A stretch of DNA of 64,000 nt from Pantoea ananatis LMG 2665 (GTDB lineage: Bacteria > Pseudomonadota > Gammaproteobacteria > Enterobacterales > Enterobacteriaceae), in NCBI RefSeq assembly GCF_000710035.2, contig NZ_JMJJ01000004.1, forward strand, positions 930,001-994,000, given 5' to 3'. Positions 27,614-38,397 of the stretch are shown here, one piece after another. Numbering within the stretch: position 1 is the stretch's first letter; each line of letters opens with the position of its first letter. The notes under the pieces are model-generated. The model was not told the origin of the DNA. It searched no databases and worked only from the letters and a program-made list of their open reading frames with translations. A program made the translations under genes and the position numbers.

Positions 27614-28378
27614 TTACGCCTGTTTAGGCTGTCCGTTCGAAGCGGTCAGGCCGCCATCAACCGGCAGATTTGCGCCGGTAATATAACGTGCGTCATCGCT
27701 GGCGATAAAGGCAATGGCATCAGCAATATCTTCAGGCTCACCTGCGCGTTTAAGCGGAATGCGGTCATAGAAACGCTCAAGCAGGGCCTGATCGTTTTTC
27801 ACCGCTTCCGTCAGCTCGGTGAAGGTAAAGCCCGGGCAAATCGCATTCACTCTCACGCCGTCCGCGCCATAATCCATGGCCAGTGACCGGGTGAAGTTGG
27901 TAACGGCGCCTTTGGCCGCGTTATAGACGCTCATGCCCCAGTCGCCACCTAATCCTGATACCGACGAAATATTCACTACGTTGCCTTTCGATTTCAGCAG
28001 GGCAGGCATAAAGAAGTGCACACAGTGGAATACGCCGTCGAGATCGACGCTCATCAGCTTCTTCCAGTCAGCGGGTTCGATCTCGTGGATGCGTCCCTGA
28101 ACGATAATCCCGGCATTGTTAACCAGCACGTCCATGCGGCCATATTTTTCTTCAACGCGGGCGGCCAGCGCTTTTACCTGATCGGCCTCAGCCACGTCGC
28201 AGGCCGCTGCCATATGGCCATCGCCGGGCAACTGTGCCAGGACTTTTTGCAGCTTATCCTGATTACGGCCAACCAACACGACAGATGCGCCTTCTTGTGC
28301 GAAGCGTTTGGCGCTTGCTTCACCAATTCCTGATCCGGCTCCTGTCACTACAACGATTTTACCTGTAAATCTGGACAT
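27614..28378 (-). CDS. Short-chain dehydrogenase/reductase (SDR)
   Basis: A classical SDR of 254 aa: Rossmann motif TGAGSGIG (12-19), NNAG (about 87-90), catalytic Ser in NISSVSG and YNAAK giving Tyr and Lys, and the PG motif in AICPGFT. Cofactor selectivity looks NAD(H)-leaning, since VGRNQDK follows beta-2 without a strong NADP arginine pair, but that is inference. Substrate is unknown. It is transcribed toward anmK and lies 136 bp downstream of glgX, with its own AGGAGG-type site, so it may be independent. Confidence 0.85.
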   Translation of the reverse strand: MSRFTGKIVVVTGAGSGIGEASAKRFAQEGASVVLVGRNQDKLQKVLAQLPGDGHMAAACDVAEADQVKALAARVEEKYGRMDVLVNNAGIIVQGRIHEIEPADWKKLMSVDLDGVFHCVHFFMPALLKSKGNVVNISSVSGLGGDWGMSVYNAAKGAVTNFTRSLAMDYGADGVRVNAICPGFTFTELTEAVKNDQALLERFYDRIPLKRAGEPEDIADAIAFIASDDARYITGANLPVDGGLTASNGQPKQA

Positions 28379-28514
28379 TTTGCCTCCTTAATGGCGTCGC
28401 TTACTGTTTTAACCCTGTTCAGCCTGGCAGCCCTGCGGCCCAGGTCAAGCGCAACGGTACCGGATGCGTATTGTTTAACCGTTACGCATCCGGTTCGCGC
28501 CGCGCCGGGCGTCC

Positions 28515-30587
28515 TTAAGGCCTTCTGAACAGCGCCATACTGCGGCCTTCCAGTTCAAAGTCCTTCTCTTTGGTGATCACCATCCCGTGTTTGCTGGTAT
28601 CGCTGGTGGTCAGTTCCAGCACCCAGCCGCCCTCACCGAACTGAGGGATCTGGAAGGGCACATTACCTTCAAACGGGTTGATGAGCATCAGCACGTCATA
28701 CCAGACGCCATCCTGATGTTGCAGATCGGGTCGGCCGATGTAGACACCGAGCGTTGAACCTTCGTCCCACTGCTCAGCCTGCTGCAGGCCGCCGCCGGCA
28801 TTGAACCACTTGATTTCCATCCCGTCGCGCCAGCTTTCACGCCGTAACAGCGGCTGGGTTTTGCGCAGTGAAATCACATGACGGGTGAATTCACGCAGGG
28901 CTTCGGCCGAAGCGGGCAGGTTATCCCAGTGAACCCATGAAATTTCACTGTCCTGGCAGTACCCGTTGTTATTTCCCATCTGGCTGCGGCCAAACTCATC
29001 GCCTGCCAGCAGCATCGGGGTTCCGTGGGAGAAAAACAGCGTGGCCAGGAAGTTACGTTTCTGGCGCTCGCGAACGGCGTTAATGCCTTCGTCGTCAGTG
29101 GGGCCTTCCACGCCATAGTTATAAGACCGGTTATCGTTGTGACCGTCGTTGTTGTCTTCACCATTGTCGGCGTTGTGCTTCTCGTTGTAAGACACCAGGT
29201 CGTTCAACGTAAAGCCATCGTGCGCGGTGATAAAGTTAACGCTGGCCCAGGGACGACGTCCGCGCTGATCGTACAGATCGCCAGAGCCAAGCAGACGGGC
29301 GGCAAAATCGGTCGGGACATTGTTTCCTTTCCAGTAATCGCGCACGGTATCGCGATACTGATCGTTCCACTCCGCCCAGCCCGGTGGAAAGCCGCCGACC
29401 TGATAACCACCAGGGCCAATGTCCCAGGGCTCACCGATCAGTTTTAAGCGTGAAAGCAGGGGATCCTGCGTAATGGCGTCAAAGAAGCCGCCGCGGGGAT
29501 CGAAGCCTTCTGGTTCACGGCCCAGAATGGTGCCAAGATCGAAACGGAAACCATCGATATGCATGGAGTCCGCCCAGTAGCGCAGTGAATCCGTCACCAT
29601 CTGTAACACACGCGGATGAGAGGTGTTTACGGTGTTTCCTGTGCCGGTATCGTTAATGTAATAGCGATGCTGATCGGGTAAGGTGCGGTAATAAGAGAAG
29701 TTATCAATACCTTTAAAGGACAGCGTTGGCCCCAGTTCATTGCCTTCCGCAGTATGGTTATAAACCACGTCAAGGATCACCTCAATGCCCGCGTCGTGGA
29801 AGGCGCGGACCATATCCCGGAAACCCTGAATGCCTCGCGGACCAAAATAGCGTGTCGCCGGAGAAAAAAAGTTCAGCGAGTTATAACCCCAGAAATTTTT
29901 CAGTCCTTTATCCAGCAGGTGCTGATCGTCCGGAAACCAGTGCACCGGTAACAGTTCGACGGAGGTAATACCCAGGCTCTTGATATAGCCCACCGTGGAC
30001 TGATGACTCATGCCGTCGTAAGTCCCGCGCATTTCAGGCGGCAGCGCCATGTTCAACTGGGTAAAGCCTTTCACATGCGTTTCATAGACGATCGTTTCAG
30101 ACCAGGGAACCTGCGGGCGGTTTTGGTCCTGCCAGTCAAATTCGTTGGGGTCGATCACGCGACATTTTGGCGTGAAGGGGGCGCTGTCGCGATCGTCGAA
30201 CGTCAGATCTTTGTCTTCGTGATACAGGTCATAAGCGAAGTGCGCCTCATTCCATGCGATGTCCCCGGCCAGTTCGCGGGCATAGGGATCGACAAGGAGT
30301 TTATTCGGGTTAAACCGATGGCCGTTTTCCGGATCGTAAGGACCGTAAACGCGATAGCCATAGAGCGCGCCGGGCTGCAAGCCGGGCACGTAACCGTGCC
30401 AAATCTCATGTGTGAACTCGGGCAAATCCAGTCTGGCTATTTCATTTTTTCCGCTTGGGTCATAAAGACACAGCTCCACGCGTTCTGCATGGGCAGAAAA
30501 CAGCGCAAAGTTTACGCCTTTGCCATCAAAGTTCGCCCCAAGTTGCTGGCCCGATCCCGACGTAATTTCAAAACGATGATTTGACAT
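28515..30587 (-). CDS. glgX: Glycogen debranching enzyme GlgX/TreX (isoamylase type, GH13)
   Basis: Hydrolyses alpha-1,6 branches in limit dextrins, giving linear maltooligosaccharides. The 690-aa protein has an N-terminal CBM48 domain (about 10-110), the GH13 barrel with DVVYNHTAEGN, FRFDLGTILGREPEG (nucleophile Asp), LIGEPWDIGPGGYQ (acid/base Glu) and FITAHDGFTL, and a C-terminal beta domain. It lies 59 bp after treY in the same direction, so it belongs to a treZ-treY-glgX operon that converts glycogen to trehalose. This is different from the glgBXCAP operon of E. coli, and this copy could be called treX. Confidence 0.93.
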   Translation of the reverse strand: MSNHRFEITSGSGQQLGANFDGKGVNFALFSAHAERVELCLYDPSGKNEIARLDLPEFTHEIWHGYVPGLQPGALYGYRVYGPYDPENGHRFNPNKLLVDPYARELAGDIAWNEAHFAYDLYHEDKDLTFDDRDSAPFTPKCRVIDPNEFDWQDQNRPQVPWSETIVYETHVKGFTQLNMALPPEMRGTYDGMSHQSTVGYIKSLGITSVELLPVHWFPDDQHLLDKGLKNFWGYNSLNFFSPATRYFGPRGIQGFRDMVRAFHDAGIEVILDVVYNHTAEGNELGPTLSFKGIDNFSYYRTLPDQHRYYINDTGTGNTVNTSHPRVLQMVTDSLRYWADSMHIDGFRFDLGTILGREPEGFDPRGGFFDAITQDPLLSRLKLIGEPWDIGPGGYQVGGFPPGWAEWNDQYRDTVRDYWKGNNVPTDFAARLLGSGDLYDQRGRRPWASVNFITAHDGFTLNDLVSYNEKHNADNGEDNNDGHNDNRSYNYGVEGPTDDEGINAVRERQKRNFLATLFFSHGTPMLLAGDEFGRSQMGNNNGYCQDSEISWVHWDNLPASAEALREFTRHVISLRKTQPLLRRESWRDGMEIKWFNAGGGLQQAEQWDEGSTLGVYIGRPDLQHQDGVWYDVLMLINPFEGNVPFQIPQFGEGGWVLELTTSDTSKHGMVITKEKDFELEGRSMALFRRP

Positions 30588-30646
30588 CTGTCCCTCTCAA
30601 TTAACGAACCCCGTTACGGTGTTTCAATCCATGTACTGACCTGCTT

Positions 30647-33178
30647 TCAGCAAGCTAACAATGCCAGTGCCCAGTAGTTATTTAACGTTTCCAACGAAAT
30701 ACGGTCGGTCAGGTTGATCGTTTCGCCGCTCAGCACATTGCGATAACGGCGATGTGCCAGTTCATCCGGCAGCACGATCTCGGTGGCGGCCCAGTGCGTC
30801 GCTGGGGGCGCTTCCAGCTTGAGCTGCGCGTCGAACACAAGTCGGGATGTCACCACAATAATGGCCTCACTGCCCTGGGTTCGCGCAAACGCCAGCAGCC
30901 TGTCGGACTGCGCGCCCTCGGCCATAAGCGGCAGATAACTGCCCCGGGCAAAGAGTTCAGGCCTGTCCCGGCGTAAATTGAGCAGCGCCAGGGTGGCAAG
31001 CTGGTTAACCTGACCGCTGAGCCAGCTATCATGGCTACCGGGCAGGGCCGTCGTCGCAGAACGTAACATCGCTTCCAGGGCGGCATAATCCGGTTCACGT
31101 CGGTTATCAGGATCGACCAGGCTGAAGTCCAGTGCTTCGCTTCCCTGATACACATCCGGCACCCCGGGCGCGGTCAGCTTAATGACTCTCTGGCTCAGGC
31201 TGTTCACCAGGCCAGCACGGATAAAGGGTTGCAGCGCCTCAACGAAATCCTGCAGGAAAGGCTGATTTGCAGGTGAGAGCAGGTGACGCGCGTAGCCCAG
31301 CACGGCCTGCTCGTACGCGGTGTTGTTCTCGGTCCAGTCAGTGCGCAGTTTGGCTTCACGCAGGGCTTTTTCGACATAGCCTGCGAAGCGTTCGGCAAGG
31401 GCATCCAGCCCCGCACTGTCCCGGGGATCTAAGGTGGGCGGCCAGACACCGGCGAGCGCCTGATACAGCATCCACTCCACGGATGGTTCCGGCGCAGGGC
31501 CGTCCTCAAGGGCACCCACGGCCTGGCGATTGAGTTCGCGCCAGCGCGCCACGTTCTCGGCCCAGCGCTGGGGGGCTTCCGTCAACGTGTAAAGCCGCGC
31601 GCGCGCGTCTTCGCCTCGCTTGGTATCATGCGTCGAGCTGGCGGAAAGGGCGTCCGGCTGACGCGCAAGACGCGTTGCCATCTCATGGTGAAACTGCTGC
31701 GGGGAAAACTGCGTCTGTAAGGGTTCCGCGCCCACCTCATTTAACGCCAGCGCGCTGTTCTGTCGGTAAAACAGCGTGTCTTCGATGGATTTCGCCATCA
31801 GCGGACCGGTGAGTTGCTGGAAGCGGGTCCGGAAGCTGTTCGCCAGCGCGGTGGACTGGCTGGCGACGTCGCCCTGCATGATCTGCAGCAGGAAATCGAG
31901 CATGTGGCTGTCAGGTGCATGTTCCGACGCCCTGACGCCGTCAGCGACGGCCTGAAGACGTTGTTGGTCGTTGGCAGGCAGGCCGTGCGCATTGCCGTAG
32001 GTTCGATAGACCGGGAACGCCACCAGCAGTTCGCGCAGTGCGCTGCGGAGCCGCTCGGGATCAATCGCGATGTGTTCCCCCTCGGCAATGGCGCTGGCCA
32101 GGTCCATCAGGCGCGAAAATTCCCCGGCAAAATTGCGATCTGCCATCAGGCATTTTGCCTTACGAAGTTCGTCGTCCATCTGCACGACCTGGCCGCTGAC
32201 GCTTTCACAGGCCTGGCGGAGGGCGTTGAGAGAGTGATTATCAACCAGCACATGCGACAGCGCGGCGATAAACTCATAGCCTGTGGTGCCGGAAATTGGC
32301 CAGTCGCTGGGGATCTGCTCGCCTTCACCCAGGATTTTCTCAACGGTGATATAACATGCCTCGCCGGCCTCGCGACGCAACTGCGTCAGATAACCTTTAG
32401 GATCGGCCAGTCCGTCAACGTGATCGACGCGCAGGCCGTCAACCGCGCCGCTGTGGACCAGTTCCAGAATAAGCCGGTGTGCATCCCTGAAGACGGTGGG
32501 ATCTTCAACCCGTACGCCAACCAGCCCGGTCACCTCAAAAAAGCGGCGGTAGGAGAGGTCCCGTGCGGCATCGCGCCACGACATCAGCCGCCAGGGCTGC
32601 TGTTGATGCAATGCATCCAGCCCGGCTTTGCTGCGCAGCTGGAGCACGGCTTCTTCCTGTCCCTGCCAGCTTTCCGGCGTAAGCGGATAGTAACTTTCAA
32701 AATAGGCCAGCGCAGGCTTGCCGGTCTGGGGATCGCGTTTAACGGCAAGGTCGCCATTCTCCAGAACGGTATCAATATCATCACCCAGAAACGGCAGCGT
32801 CAGACGGCGTGACCAGTCGATGTCGAAGTAGTCGGCATAGCGACTGTCTTTACCGTGTTCAAGCACGTCGTGCCACCAGCCGTTCTCCAGCGATGCCGCC
32901 ATGTGGTTGGGGACGATATCAATGATAAGCCCCAGTCCGGCCTGTTTTAACGTGCTGACCAGACGATCAAACCCCGCGCGTCCGCCAATCGCCGGGTCGA
33001 TTTCATTAACATCGGTCACGTCATAACCGTGAGTGGAGTCACGGGTGGCGGTAAAGATCGGTGAGGCATAGAGATGGCTGATCCCCATTTTTTTCAGATA
33101 GGGCACCAGCGCTGCAGCGCGATCGAAGGTCATGCCATTGCGGAACTGAATACGGTAGGTGGCGGTTGGAATGCTCAT
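30647..33178 (-). CDS. treY: Maltooligosyltrehalose synthase TreY
   Basis: TreY rearranges the reducing end of maltooligosaccharides from alpha-1,4 to alpha,alpha-1,1, making maltooligosyltrehalose. The 843-aa GH13 protein starts with TATYRIQFRNGMTFD, and has IDIVPNHMA, DGLRVDHVDGLADPKG and SSTHDTKRGEDARAR, typical of TreY. Its start overlaps the treZ stop by ATGA (33175-33178), so translation is coupled. The product is cleaved by TreZ to free trehalose. Confidence 0.95.
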   Translation of the reverse strand: MSIPTATYRIQFRNGMTFDRAAALVPYLKKMGISHLYASPIFTATRDSTHGYDVTDVNEIDPAIGGRAGFDRLVSTLKQAGLGLIIDIVPNHMAASLENGWWHDVLEHGKDSRYADYFDIDWSRRLTLPFLGDDIDTVLENGDLAVKRDPQTGKPALAYFESYYPLTPESWQGQEEAVLQLRSKAGLDALHQQQPWRLMSWRDAARDLSYRRFFEVTGLVGVRVEDPTVFRDAHRLILELVHSGAVDGLRVDHVDGLADPKGYLTQLRREAGEACYITVEKILGEGEQIPSDWPISGTTGYEFIAALSHVLVDNHSLNALRQACESVSGQVVQMDDELRKAKCLMADRNFAGEFSRLMDLASAIAEGEHIAIDPERLRSALRELLVAFPVYRTYGNAHGLPANDQQRLQAVADGVRASEHAPDSHMLDFLLQIMQGDVASQSTALANSFRTRFQQLTGPLMAKSIEDTLFYRQNSALALNEVGAEPLQTQFSPQQFHHEMATRLARQPDALSASSTHDTKRGEDARARLYTLTEAPQRWAENVARWRELNRQAVGALEDGPAPEPSVEWMLYQALAGVWPPTLDPRDSAGLDALAERFAGYVEKALREAKLRTDWTENNTAYEQAVLGYARHLLSPANQPFLQDFVEALQPFIRAGLVNSLSQRVIKLTAPGVPDVYQGSEALDFSLVDPDNRREPDYAALEAMLRSATTALPGSHDSWLSGQVNQLATLALLNLRRDRPELFARGSYLPLMAEGAQSDRLLAFARTQGSEAIIVVTSRLVFDAQLKLEAPPATHWAATEIVLPDELAHRRYRNVLSGETINLTDRISLETLNNYWALALLAC

Positions 33179-34962
33179 TTAGGTTCTCCGGCAGCCAGAC
33201 GAACAACGATCGCGTTTTGAGGGAGCGCATCGGTGGATTCTGGCCAGGCGAAGATTGTCTCGCCCGGCATCGCCGGCAGGGCGCGATCCTGTTCGCCGAT
33301 GTTGAATGCCATTGATAACGTGCCCGCCGGGAAACGCCAGCTCACGGCAACAAATCCCTCTGCGGTGTCCAGTACCTTTCCGCTGTTTCCACCCGCCGTC
33401 GCCAGCAGCGGCACAATATGCTGCTGCCGGAGTGCCAGCAGTGAGCGGGTCAGCTTCAGCCAGCGTTTTCCTTCTTCGCTCTCCAGCTTGCTCCAGTCCA
33501 GTTTTGAACGGGTAAAGGTCGCTTCATCGTTAGGATCGGGAACGCTCTCGCCCTCATGACCGGCATGTCCTTCAAACTCTTTCGCCCGGCCTTCCCGCAC
33601 GGCTTTCGCCAGATCGCCATGGAAATCTGTAAAGAACAGGAAAGGATGGGTTTCGCCGTACTCTTCCCCCATGAACAACAAAGGGATATGGGGCGACAGC
33701 AGCAACGTTGCCAGCAGCACCTGAGTACGTTCGGCACCGGCCAGAGAAATCAGCCTTTCTCCCTGCGCACGGTTGCCAGTCTGATCGTGGTTCTGGATAA
33801 AGTCCACGAAGGCCACCGGCGGCTGTCCGGTACTGTCAACACCGCGCGCTTCACCAGACTGCACTGAGACCTCGCCCTGGTAGACAAACCCTTCAGCCAG
33901 CGCGCGTGCCACACGTTTTTCCGGCCGATCGGCAAAATCTTTGTAATAGGCATGCGTTTCACCTGTGGCAAACACATGAACGGCATTATGAAAGTCATCA
34001 TTCCATTCGCCGGTGAACAGTGGGGCGGTGCCATCTTCCGCTCTGGGATGCAGGAAAATCACGTTGCGACAGTCTTCGGTGGTGAGATGGATCTGGCGCT
34101 CGGGAATATCTGCGCGAATGCGTTCAGCGATTTCGATCAAAACAGGCGTGTCGGAAACGTCTTCAATCTGGTCGATGGCATCGAAGCGCAGGCCGTCCAG
34201 GTGGTATTCCTGCAGCCAGTAGAGCGGGGCTTCAACAATATAACGTCGCACCGCATCCACATCATAGGCAATGCCGGCGCCCCATGGCGTCATCCGGTCT
34301 TTATGGAAGAAGTCTGGTGACAGCAAGGGCAGATAATTCCCTTCCGGGCCGAAGTGGTTAAGCACGATGTCCAGAACAACCGCCATGCCATAGCCATGAG
34401 CCGCGTCAATAAACGCTTTAAAGTCATCGGGCGTTCCGTAAGCGGCATGTGGCGCGTACAGGAGCACGCCATCGTAGCCCCAACCGCGCTGCCCGCCAAA
34501 CTGAGAAACGGGCATGACTTCAATCATGGTAATGCCGGTTTCCGCCAGATAAGGCAGTTTCTTTATCGCAGCCTGGAGCGTGCCTTCTTCGGTGAAGGTG
34601 CCCATATGCATTTCATAAACCACGCTTTCCTGCCACGGGCGGCCTTGCCAGGTGGTGTTCTGCCAGCGGTAGTGAGCAGGATCGACGACCAGAGACGGGC
34701 CATTGACGTCATTCTGTTGCGCGCGTGAAGCGGGATCGGGAATCACCGTGCCATCGTTCAGCACAAAGTTATAGGTTGCCCCCGCCTGTACATCGCTGAC
34801 CTGCAGCTCAAACCAGCCGTCTCCGGCGGGCGTCATGGCAAGATCTTTATCCGAAAGTCGTAAACTAACCTGCTGTTGACCCGTTGCCCAGACGCGGAAA
34901 CGCACGTTGCCATCGGCCAGATATTCGCTTCCCCAACTCTTAAAAAAAGATGTAGATACCAT
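33175..34962 (-). CDS. treZ: Maltooligosyltrehalose trehalohydrolase TreZ
   Basis: TreZ releases trehalose from maltooligosyltrehalose. The 595-aa GH13 protein has an N-terminal CBM48-like domain (about 1-100), GYDGVLLYAPHAAYGTPDDF, VLDIVLNHFGPEGNYLP, GLRFDAIDQIED and FIQNHDQTGNRA. It is the first gene of treZ-treY-glgX and starts at ATG 34962 with AGAGGCAACGG upstream. The pathway makes trehalose from glycogen and is a common desiccation and osmotic-stress route in plant- and soil-associated bacteria; E. coli lacks it. Confidence 0.95.
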   Translation of the reverse strand: MVSTSFFKSWGSEYLADGNVRFRVWATGQQQVSLRLSDKDLAMTPAGDGWFELQVSDVQAGATYNFVLNDGTVIPDPASRAQQNDVNGPSLVVDPAHYRWQNTTWQGRPWQESVVYEMHMGTFTEEGTLQAAIKKLPYLAETGITMIEVMPVSQFGGQRGWGYDGVLLYAPHAAYGTPDDFKAFIDAAHGYGMAVVLDIVLNHFGPEGNYLPLLSPDFFHKDRMTPWGAGIAYDVDAVRRYIVEAPLYWLQEYHLDGLRFDAIDQIEDVSDTPVLIEIAERIRADIPERQIHLTTEDCRNVIFLHPRAEDGTAPLFTGEWNDDFHNAVHVFATGETHAYYKDFADRPEKRVARALAEGFVYQGEVSVQSGEARGVDSTGQPPVAFVDFIQNHDQTGNRAQGERLISLAGAERTQVLLATLLLSPHIPLLFMGEEYGETHPFLFFTDFHGDLAKAVREGRAKEFEGHAGHEGESVPDPNDEATFTRSKLDWSKLESEEGKRWLKLTRSLLALRQQHIVPLLATAGGNSGKVLDTAEGFVAVSWRFPAGTLSMAFNIGEQDRALPAMPGETIFAWPESTDALPQNAIVVRLAAGEPK

Positions 34963-35435
34963 TCCGTTGCCTCTTTAACCAGAAAGTACGCAATAAGCAC
35001 CACCACGCTATCGGTAAGCCGATGATGCGAATGCAAAATGATGTTAGCGAGATCAGGAGCCCGGGAGGTCGGTGCGCCTTAACAGCCTTTCCCCGTGCCA
35101 TTATTCAGATATTGTTATGTGTAATACCGCATGAGGCACCCGGCAGTGCCTGCTTCACACAACACTCTCAACAAATAATCATAGACCAGGTTCCAACATT
35201 TACTGCCGCCGCGCGCAATGTACCCTGTGGCTTTTCCCCCCAGCGAGGCCGGGCTGTCCGATGAGCCCGGCCTCCATTTGCCTCTGCACAGGGTAAATCA
35301 GAAAAAGAGCACGGGCATCAGGCAGAAAAAAACCGCCTTTAACAGCGGTTTTGACGCAAACAGACCAGGTGGACGCCCATTCTGCGTGCGTTTAAGGTGT
35401 CAGCCCTCCCGTGGCAGGGCGGGCTGCTACTGTCA
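34963..35435. other. 473-bp intergenic region between treZ and katE
   Basis: Contains the treZ promoter region (not resolved) and two hairpins serving katE. I see no gene that I can support in it. Confidence 0.5.
35326..35352 (-). terminator. Terminator downstream of katE
   Basis: On the minus strand, AACCGC, a short loop and GCGGTT are followed by a run of T. A second, GC-rich hairpin (CAGCCCTCCC/GGGCGGGCTG type, about 35400-35427) lies between it and the katE stop. Confidence 0.75.
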
Positions 35436-37700
35436 TCAGGCCGGAATGGATTCGGCCTTCTGGCTACGCGACCAGACGCGGTGTTCTGCCATCGCAGCAG
35501 TAAAATCATTCATCAGCGCGATTTCAGCATTATCGGCTTCCACGATGCCTTCCTCCTGCTGATTTTCATCCAGATCAAACTGCGCTTTGAAACGGCGTGC
35601 TTCACCACTCAGGCCAATGACTTTCAAATGTTTGTAAGCCTCCAGCAGGAAGTAGCGTGCATCTCCGCTTTTCAGCAGGGCATCAACGTTACCGTCGGGG
35701 ACGATCACCGCATCAAAGGTCAGCGAAGGTAGCCCGTTAAACGTGGCATCGATCGGCAACAAAGAACCATCGTCCGCGCTGACCTGGCCCATATGCGCCG
35801 CCAGCAGTTTGGTGTGCACGCCAGCAGCGGTGAGATGCTGCAGAATAGCCAATACGTCGTCGGCTTTTACGCCTTCGCTCAGCAGCAGCGCGACCTGACG
35901 GCCTTTGATGTCGGCATCGGGAATGGCATACAGGCTCAGGCTGTCATCGCGCTGCAGGCCATTGACGTCTTTTGGCGGGGCGGTGTTGAGCTGCTCATCG
36001 CTGAGATCAATCCCGAGGTTGGCGGCCACCCCTTGGGCCAGTTTGACATTGATGCGCAACAGATGGTCCACCACGCGTTCACGGATGTAAGGGCGGGCCA
36101 CCTTACTCAGCTCAAAAGAGTAGGCGGCAATGATGTGCTGCTGTTCAATGTCAGTCTGGCTGTTCCAGAACAAACGCGGCTGGGCATAATACTCACCAAA
36201 CGAGGGGCTACGTTCGCGAACTTTGTGGCCTTCAACGCGCTCCTGATAGCTTTCGAAACCGCCCCCTTTTGCAGCAGGCGGTGTTTCCCGTGGCCAGTTG
36301 TCGTTGATAGAGTTGGGTTCGTAGTTGGCCGGATTCGTATCAATATCCATCCGGTGCATGCCCTGCCGCTGGAAATTGTGGTACGGGCAAACCGGGCGGT
36401 TGATCGGGATTTCGTGGAAGTTTGGCCCACCGAGGCGGCTGATTTGCGTATCGGTGTAGGAGAACAGACGGCCCTGTAACAGCGGATCGTTAGAAAAATC
36501 GAGTCCCGGTACGAGATGCCCCGGATGAAAGGCAACCTGTTCCGTTTCAGCAAAGAAGTTATCCGGATTGCGGTTCAGCACCATTTTGCCGACGCGCACG
36601 ACGGGCACCAGCGCTTCCGGAATCAGCTTGGTGGCGTCCAGAATATCGAAGTCGAACCGGAACTCATCTTCTTCCGGGATCATCTGCAGGCCAAGCTCAA
36701 ATTCCGGGAAATCTCCCGCTTCAATCGCTTCCCACAGATCGCGGCGGTGGAAGTCGGGGTCGCGACCGGTCAGCTTCTGGGATTCATCCCACAGCAGCGA
36801 GGCTTTGCCTGCCAGCGGTTTCCAGTGGAAACGAACAAATGTCGCTTTGCCTTCATCGTTAATCAGGCGGAAGGTGTGAATACCAAACCCCTCCATCGTG
36901 CGGTAGCTGCGCGGAATACCCCGGTCAGACATCGCCCAGATCACGTTGTGCAGAGTTTCAGGCTGTAGCGACACATAGTCCCAAAACGTGTCGTGAGCAC
37001 TCTGTCCCTGAGGGATTTCATTATGCGGCTCAGGCTTTACCGCATGTACAAAATCGGGAAACTTGTGGGCGTCCTGTATAAAGAACACCGGTGTGTTGTT
37101 ACCGACCAGGTCAAAAACGCCTTCATCGGTGTAGAACTTGGTAGCAAAACCGCGAATATCACGCACCGTATCCGCTGACCCCGCGCCGCCCTGGACCGTC
37201 GAGAAGCGCACAAATACCGGCGTGATTTGCTCTGGCTCACTCAGGAAGTGCGCCTTAGTTACATCCTTTAGTGAGCAGTAGGGCTGAAAGTAGCCGTGGG
37301 CGGCTGAACCGCGCGCATGCACGATGCGCTCCGGAATGCGCTCATGGTCAAAATGCGTGATTTTCTCCCGCATGATGAAGTCTTCAAGCAGCGTCGGCCC
37401 ACGTGAGCCGGCGCGTAATGTGTTCTGATCATTTGCAATACGGGTGCCCTGATTGGTCGTCAGCGGGCTGTCCGTTCCGTTTTTACGGTTCGCTTCCAGT
37501 TGATCGAGTTTCGTGCTGTGCGTGTCGGGTGCTTTAAGGCTACCCGGCGCGGTGGGTTTTTTACCCGGCGGCGTCGGTTCGGCTGGGGGTTGATGTGAAC
37601 CCTCTTTAGGTGCCAGCGAGCCCAGTCCGGGTTGTGAGGATTCCGGACCCGTTGTGGGGGCTGGGTGATTCAGAGGATTATTCTTTTTCTCATTCGACAT
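35436..37700 (-). CDS. katE: Catalase HPII KatE (large-subunit, heme d type)
   Basis: KatE degrades hydrogen peroxide in stationary phase. The 754-aa protein (E. coli 753) has the N-terminal extension typical of large-subunit clade II catalases (rich in Pro, Gly and Ser here), the catalase core with His128 ([12 protein letters not shown]), Asn201 (GNNTPVFF), heme Tyr415 (RLFSYTDTQ) and His392 (AFHPGH, which is tied to heme d in HPII), and the C-terminal class I amidotransferase-like domain. E. coli katE depends on RpoS. Here the gene is between the trehalose operon and yciG. Confidence 0.98.
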   Translation of the reverse strand: MSNEKKNNPLNHPAPTTGPESSQPGLGSLAPKEGSHQPPAEPTPPGKKPTAPGSLKAPDTHSTKLDQLEANRKNGTDSPLTTNQGTRIANDQNTLRAGSRGPTLLEDFIMREKITHFDHERIPERIVHARGSAAHGYFQPYCSLKDVTKAHFLSEPEQITPVFVRFSTVQGGAGSADTVRDIRGFATKFYTDEGVFDLVGNNTPVFFIQDAHKFPDFVHAVKPEPHNEIPQGQSAHDTFWDYVSLQPETLHNVIWAMSDRGIPRSYRTMEGFGIHTFRLINDEGKATFVRFHWKPLAGKASLLWDESQKLTGRDPDFHRRDLWEAIEAGDFPEFELGLQMIPEEDEFRFDFDILDATKLIPEALVPVVRVGKMVLNRNPDNFFAETEQVAFHPGHLVPGLDFSNDPLLQGRLFSYTDTQISRLGGPNFHEIPINRPVCPYHNFQRQGMHRMDIDTNPANYEPNSINDNWPRETPPAAKGGGFESYQERVEGHKVRERSPSFGEYYAQPRLFWNSQTDIEQQHIIAAYSFELSKVARPYIRERVVDHLLRINVKLAQGVAANLGIDLSDEQLNTAPPKDVNGLQRDDSLSLYAIPDADIKGRQVALLLSEGVKADDVLAILQHLTAAGVHTKLLAAHMGQVSADDGSLLPIDATFNGLPSLTFDAVIVPDGNVDALLKSGDARYFLLEAYKHLKVIGLSGEARRFKAQFDLDENQQEEGIVEADNAEIALMNDFTAAMAEHRVWSRSQKAESIPA

Positions 37701-38220
37701 GACACGTTGCTCCAGCTTTTTTTTACTACTTGAGGTGCCAGTAAATATAGAACAACTTAATTAATAAGCTTATAAATATTGCGTTTAATGGTGCTGGTAA
37801 AATAATTATCGGATGGCGTAACGCAAAATCAGGGAGATATTAAGAAAGGAGAAAATAATTTAATGATGAAACCAAATGGTTATTTAAGCGTGGCGGTGGT
37901 GATTTAATATATTGATATTTATCGGTTTGTTATTTATTGGTCGGGGAGGTTATTGTGTATTGATGGCGTGAAGCTGTTTTATCAAACCAGGCCTTTTCTG
38001 AAAATGCGGGGATTAAGTCGGTTACGCTTCGCTAAAGTCGGCTGAGTTTTATTTTTTCCGTTGCGCTTATTAACGCGCAAGCGAAGCCGATATTATCCGT
38101 GAGCAATCGGTATTTAAACATGGGGATCGTTATCCTTAACGGGAATAACAGGCAGGGGTGAGAAAGGGTGAAAATCGCCAGTCCATGGCGTATTACCTCC
38201 TTAAGGCGCCTTACTCAGAT
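37701..38220. other. 520-bp AT-rich intergenic region upstream of katE
   Basis: Strongly AT-rich near katE (37740-37960). It would hold the katE promoter and the yciG 3' end. I see no convincing gene; a spurious forward frame overlaps yciG. Confidence 0.5.
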
Positions 38221-38397
38221 CTACTTAGAGGTGCGACGGCTGTTTTTGCCTCCTTTCCGACCGGCCTCCCTGGCTCTTTCAGGATCGTTTTTGAAATTAC
38301 CTCCGCTGGCTTTGCCTCCTGCACTGCCCGCTTCACTGGCTCGCTCAGGATCGTTGGCAAAATTACCGGCACCACCTCTGTATTTCTGTTGTGTCAT
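38221..38397 (-). CDS. yciG: KGG-repeat stress protein (YciG / Con-10 type)
   Basis: A 58-aa hydrophilic protein with two KGG-type repeats (FANDPERASEAGSAGGKAS and FKNDPERAREAGRKGGKNS), like E. coli YciG and fungal Con-10. Such proteins are induced in stationary phase and general stress; YciG affects flagellar motility in Salmonella. The ATG at 38397 follows GAGG at 8 bp; a TTG two codons earlier is less likely. It is near katE, which suits an RpoS-type stress set, though no sigma-S promoter was defined. Confidence 0.88.
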   Translation of the reverse strand: MTQQKYRGGAGNFANDPERASEAGSAGGKASGGNFKNDPERAREAGRKGGKNSRRTSK

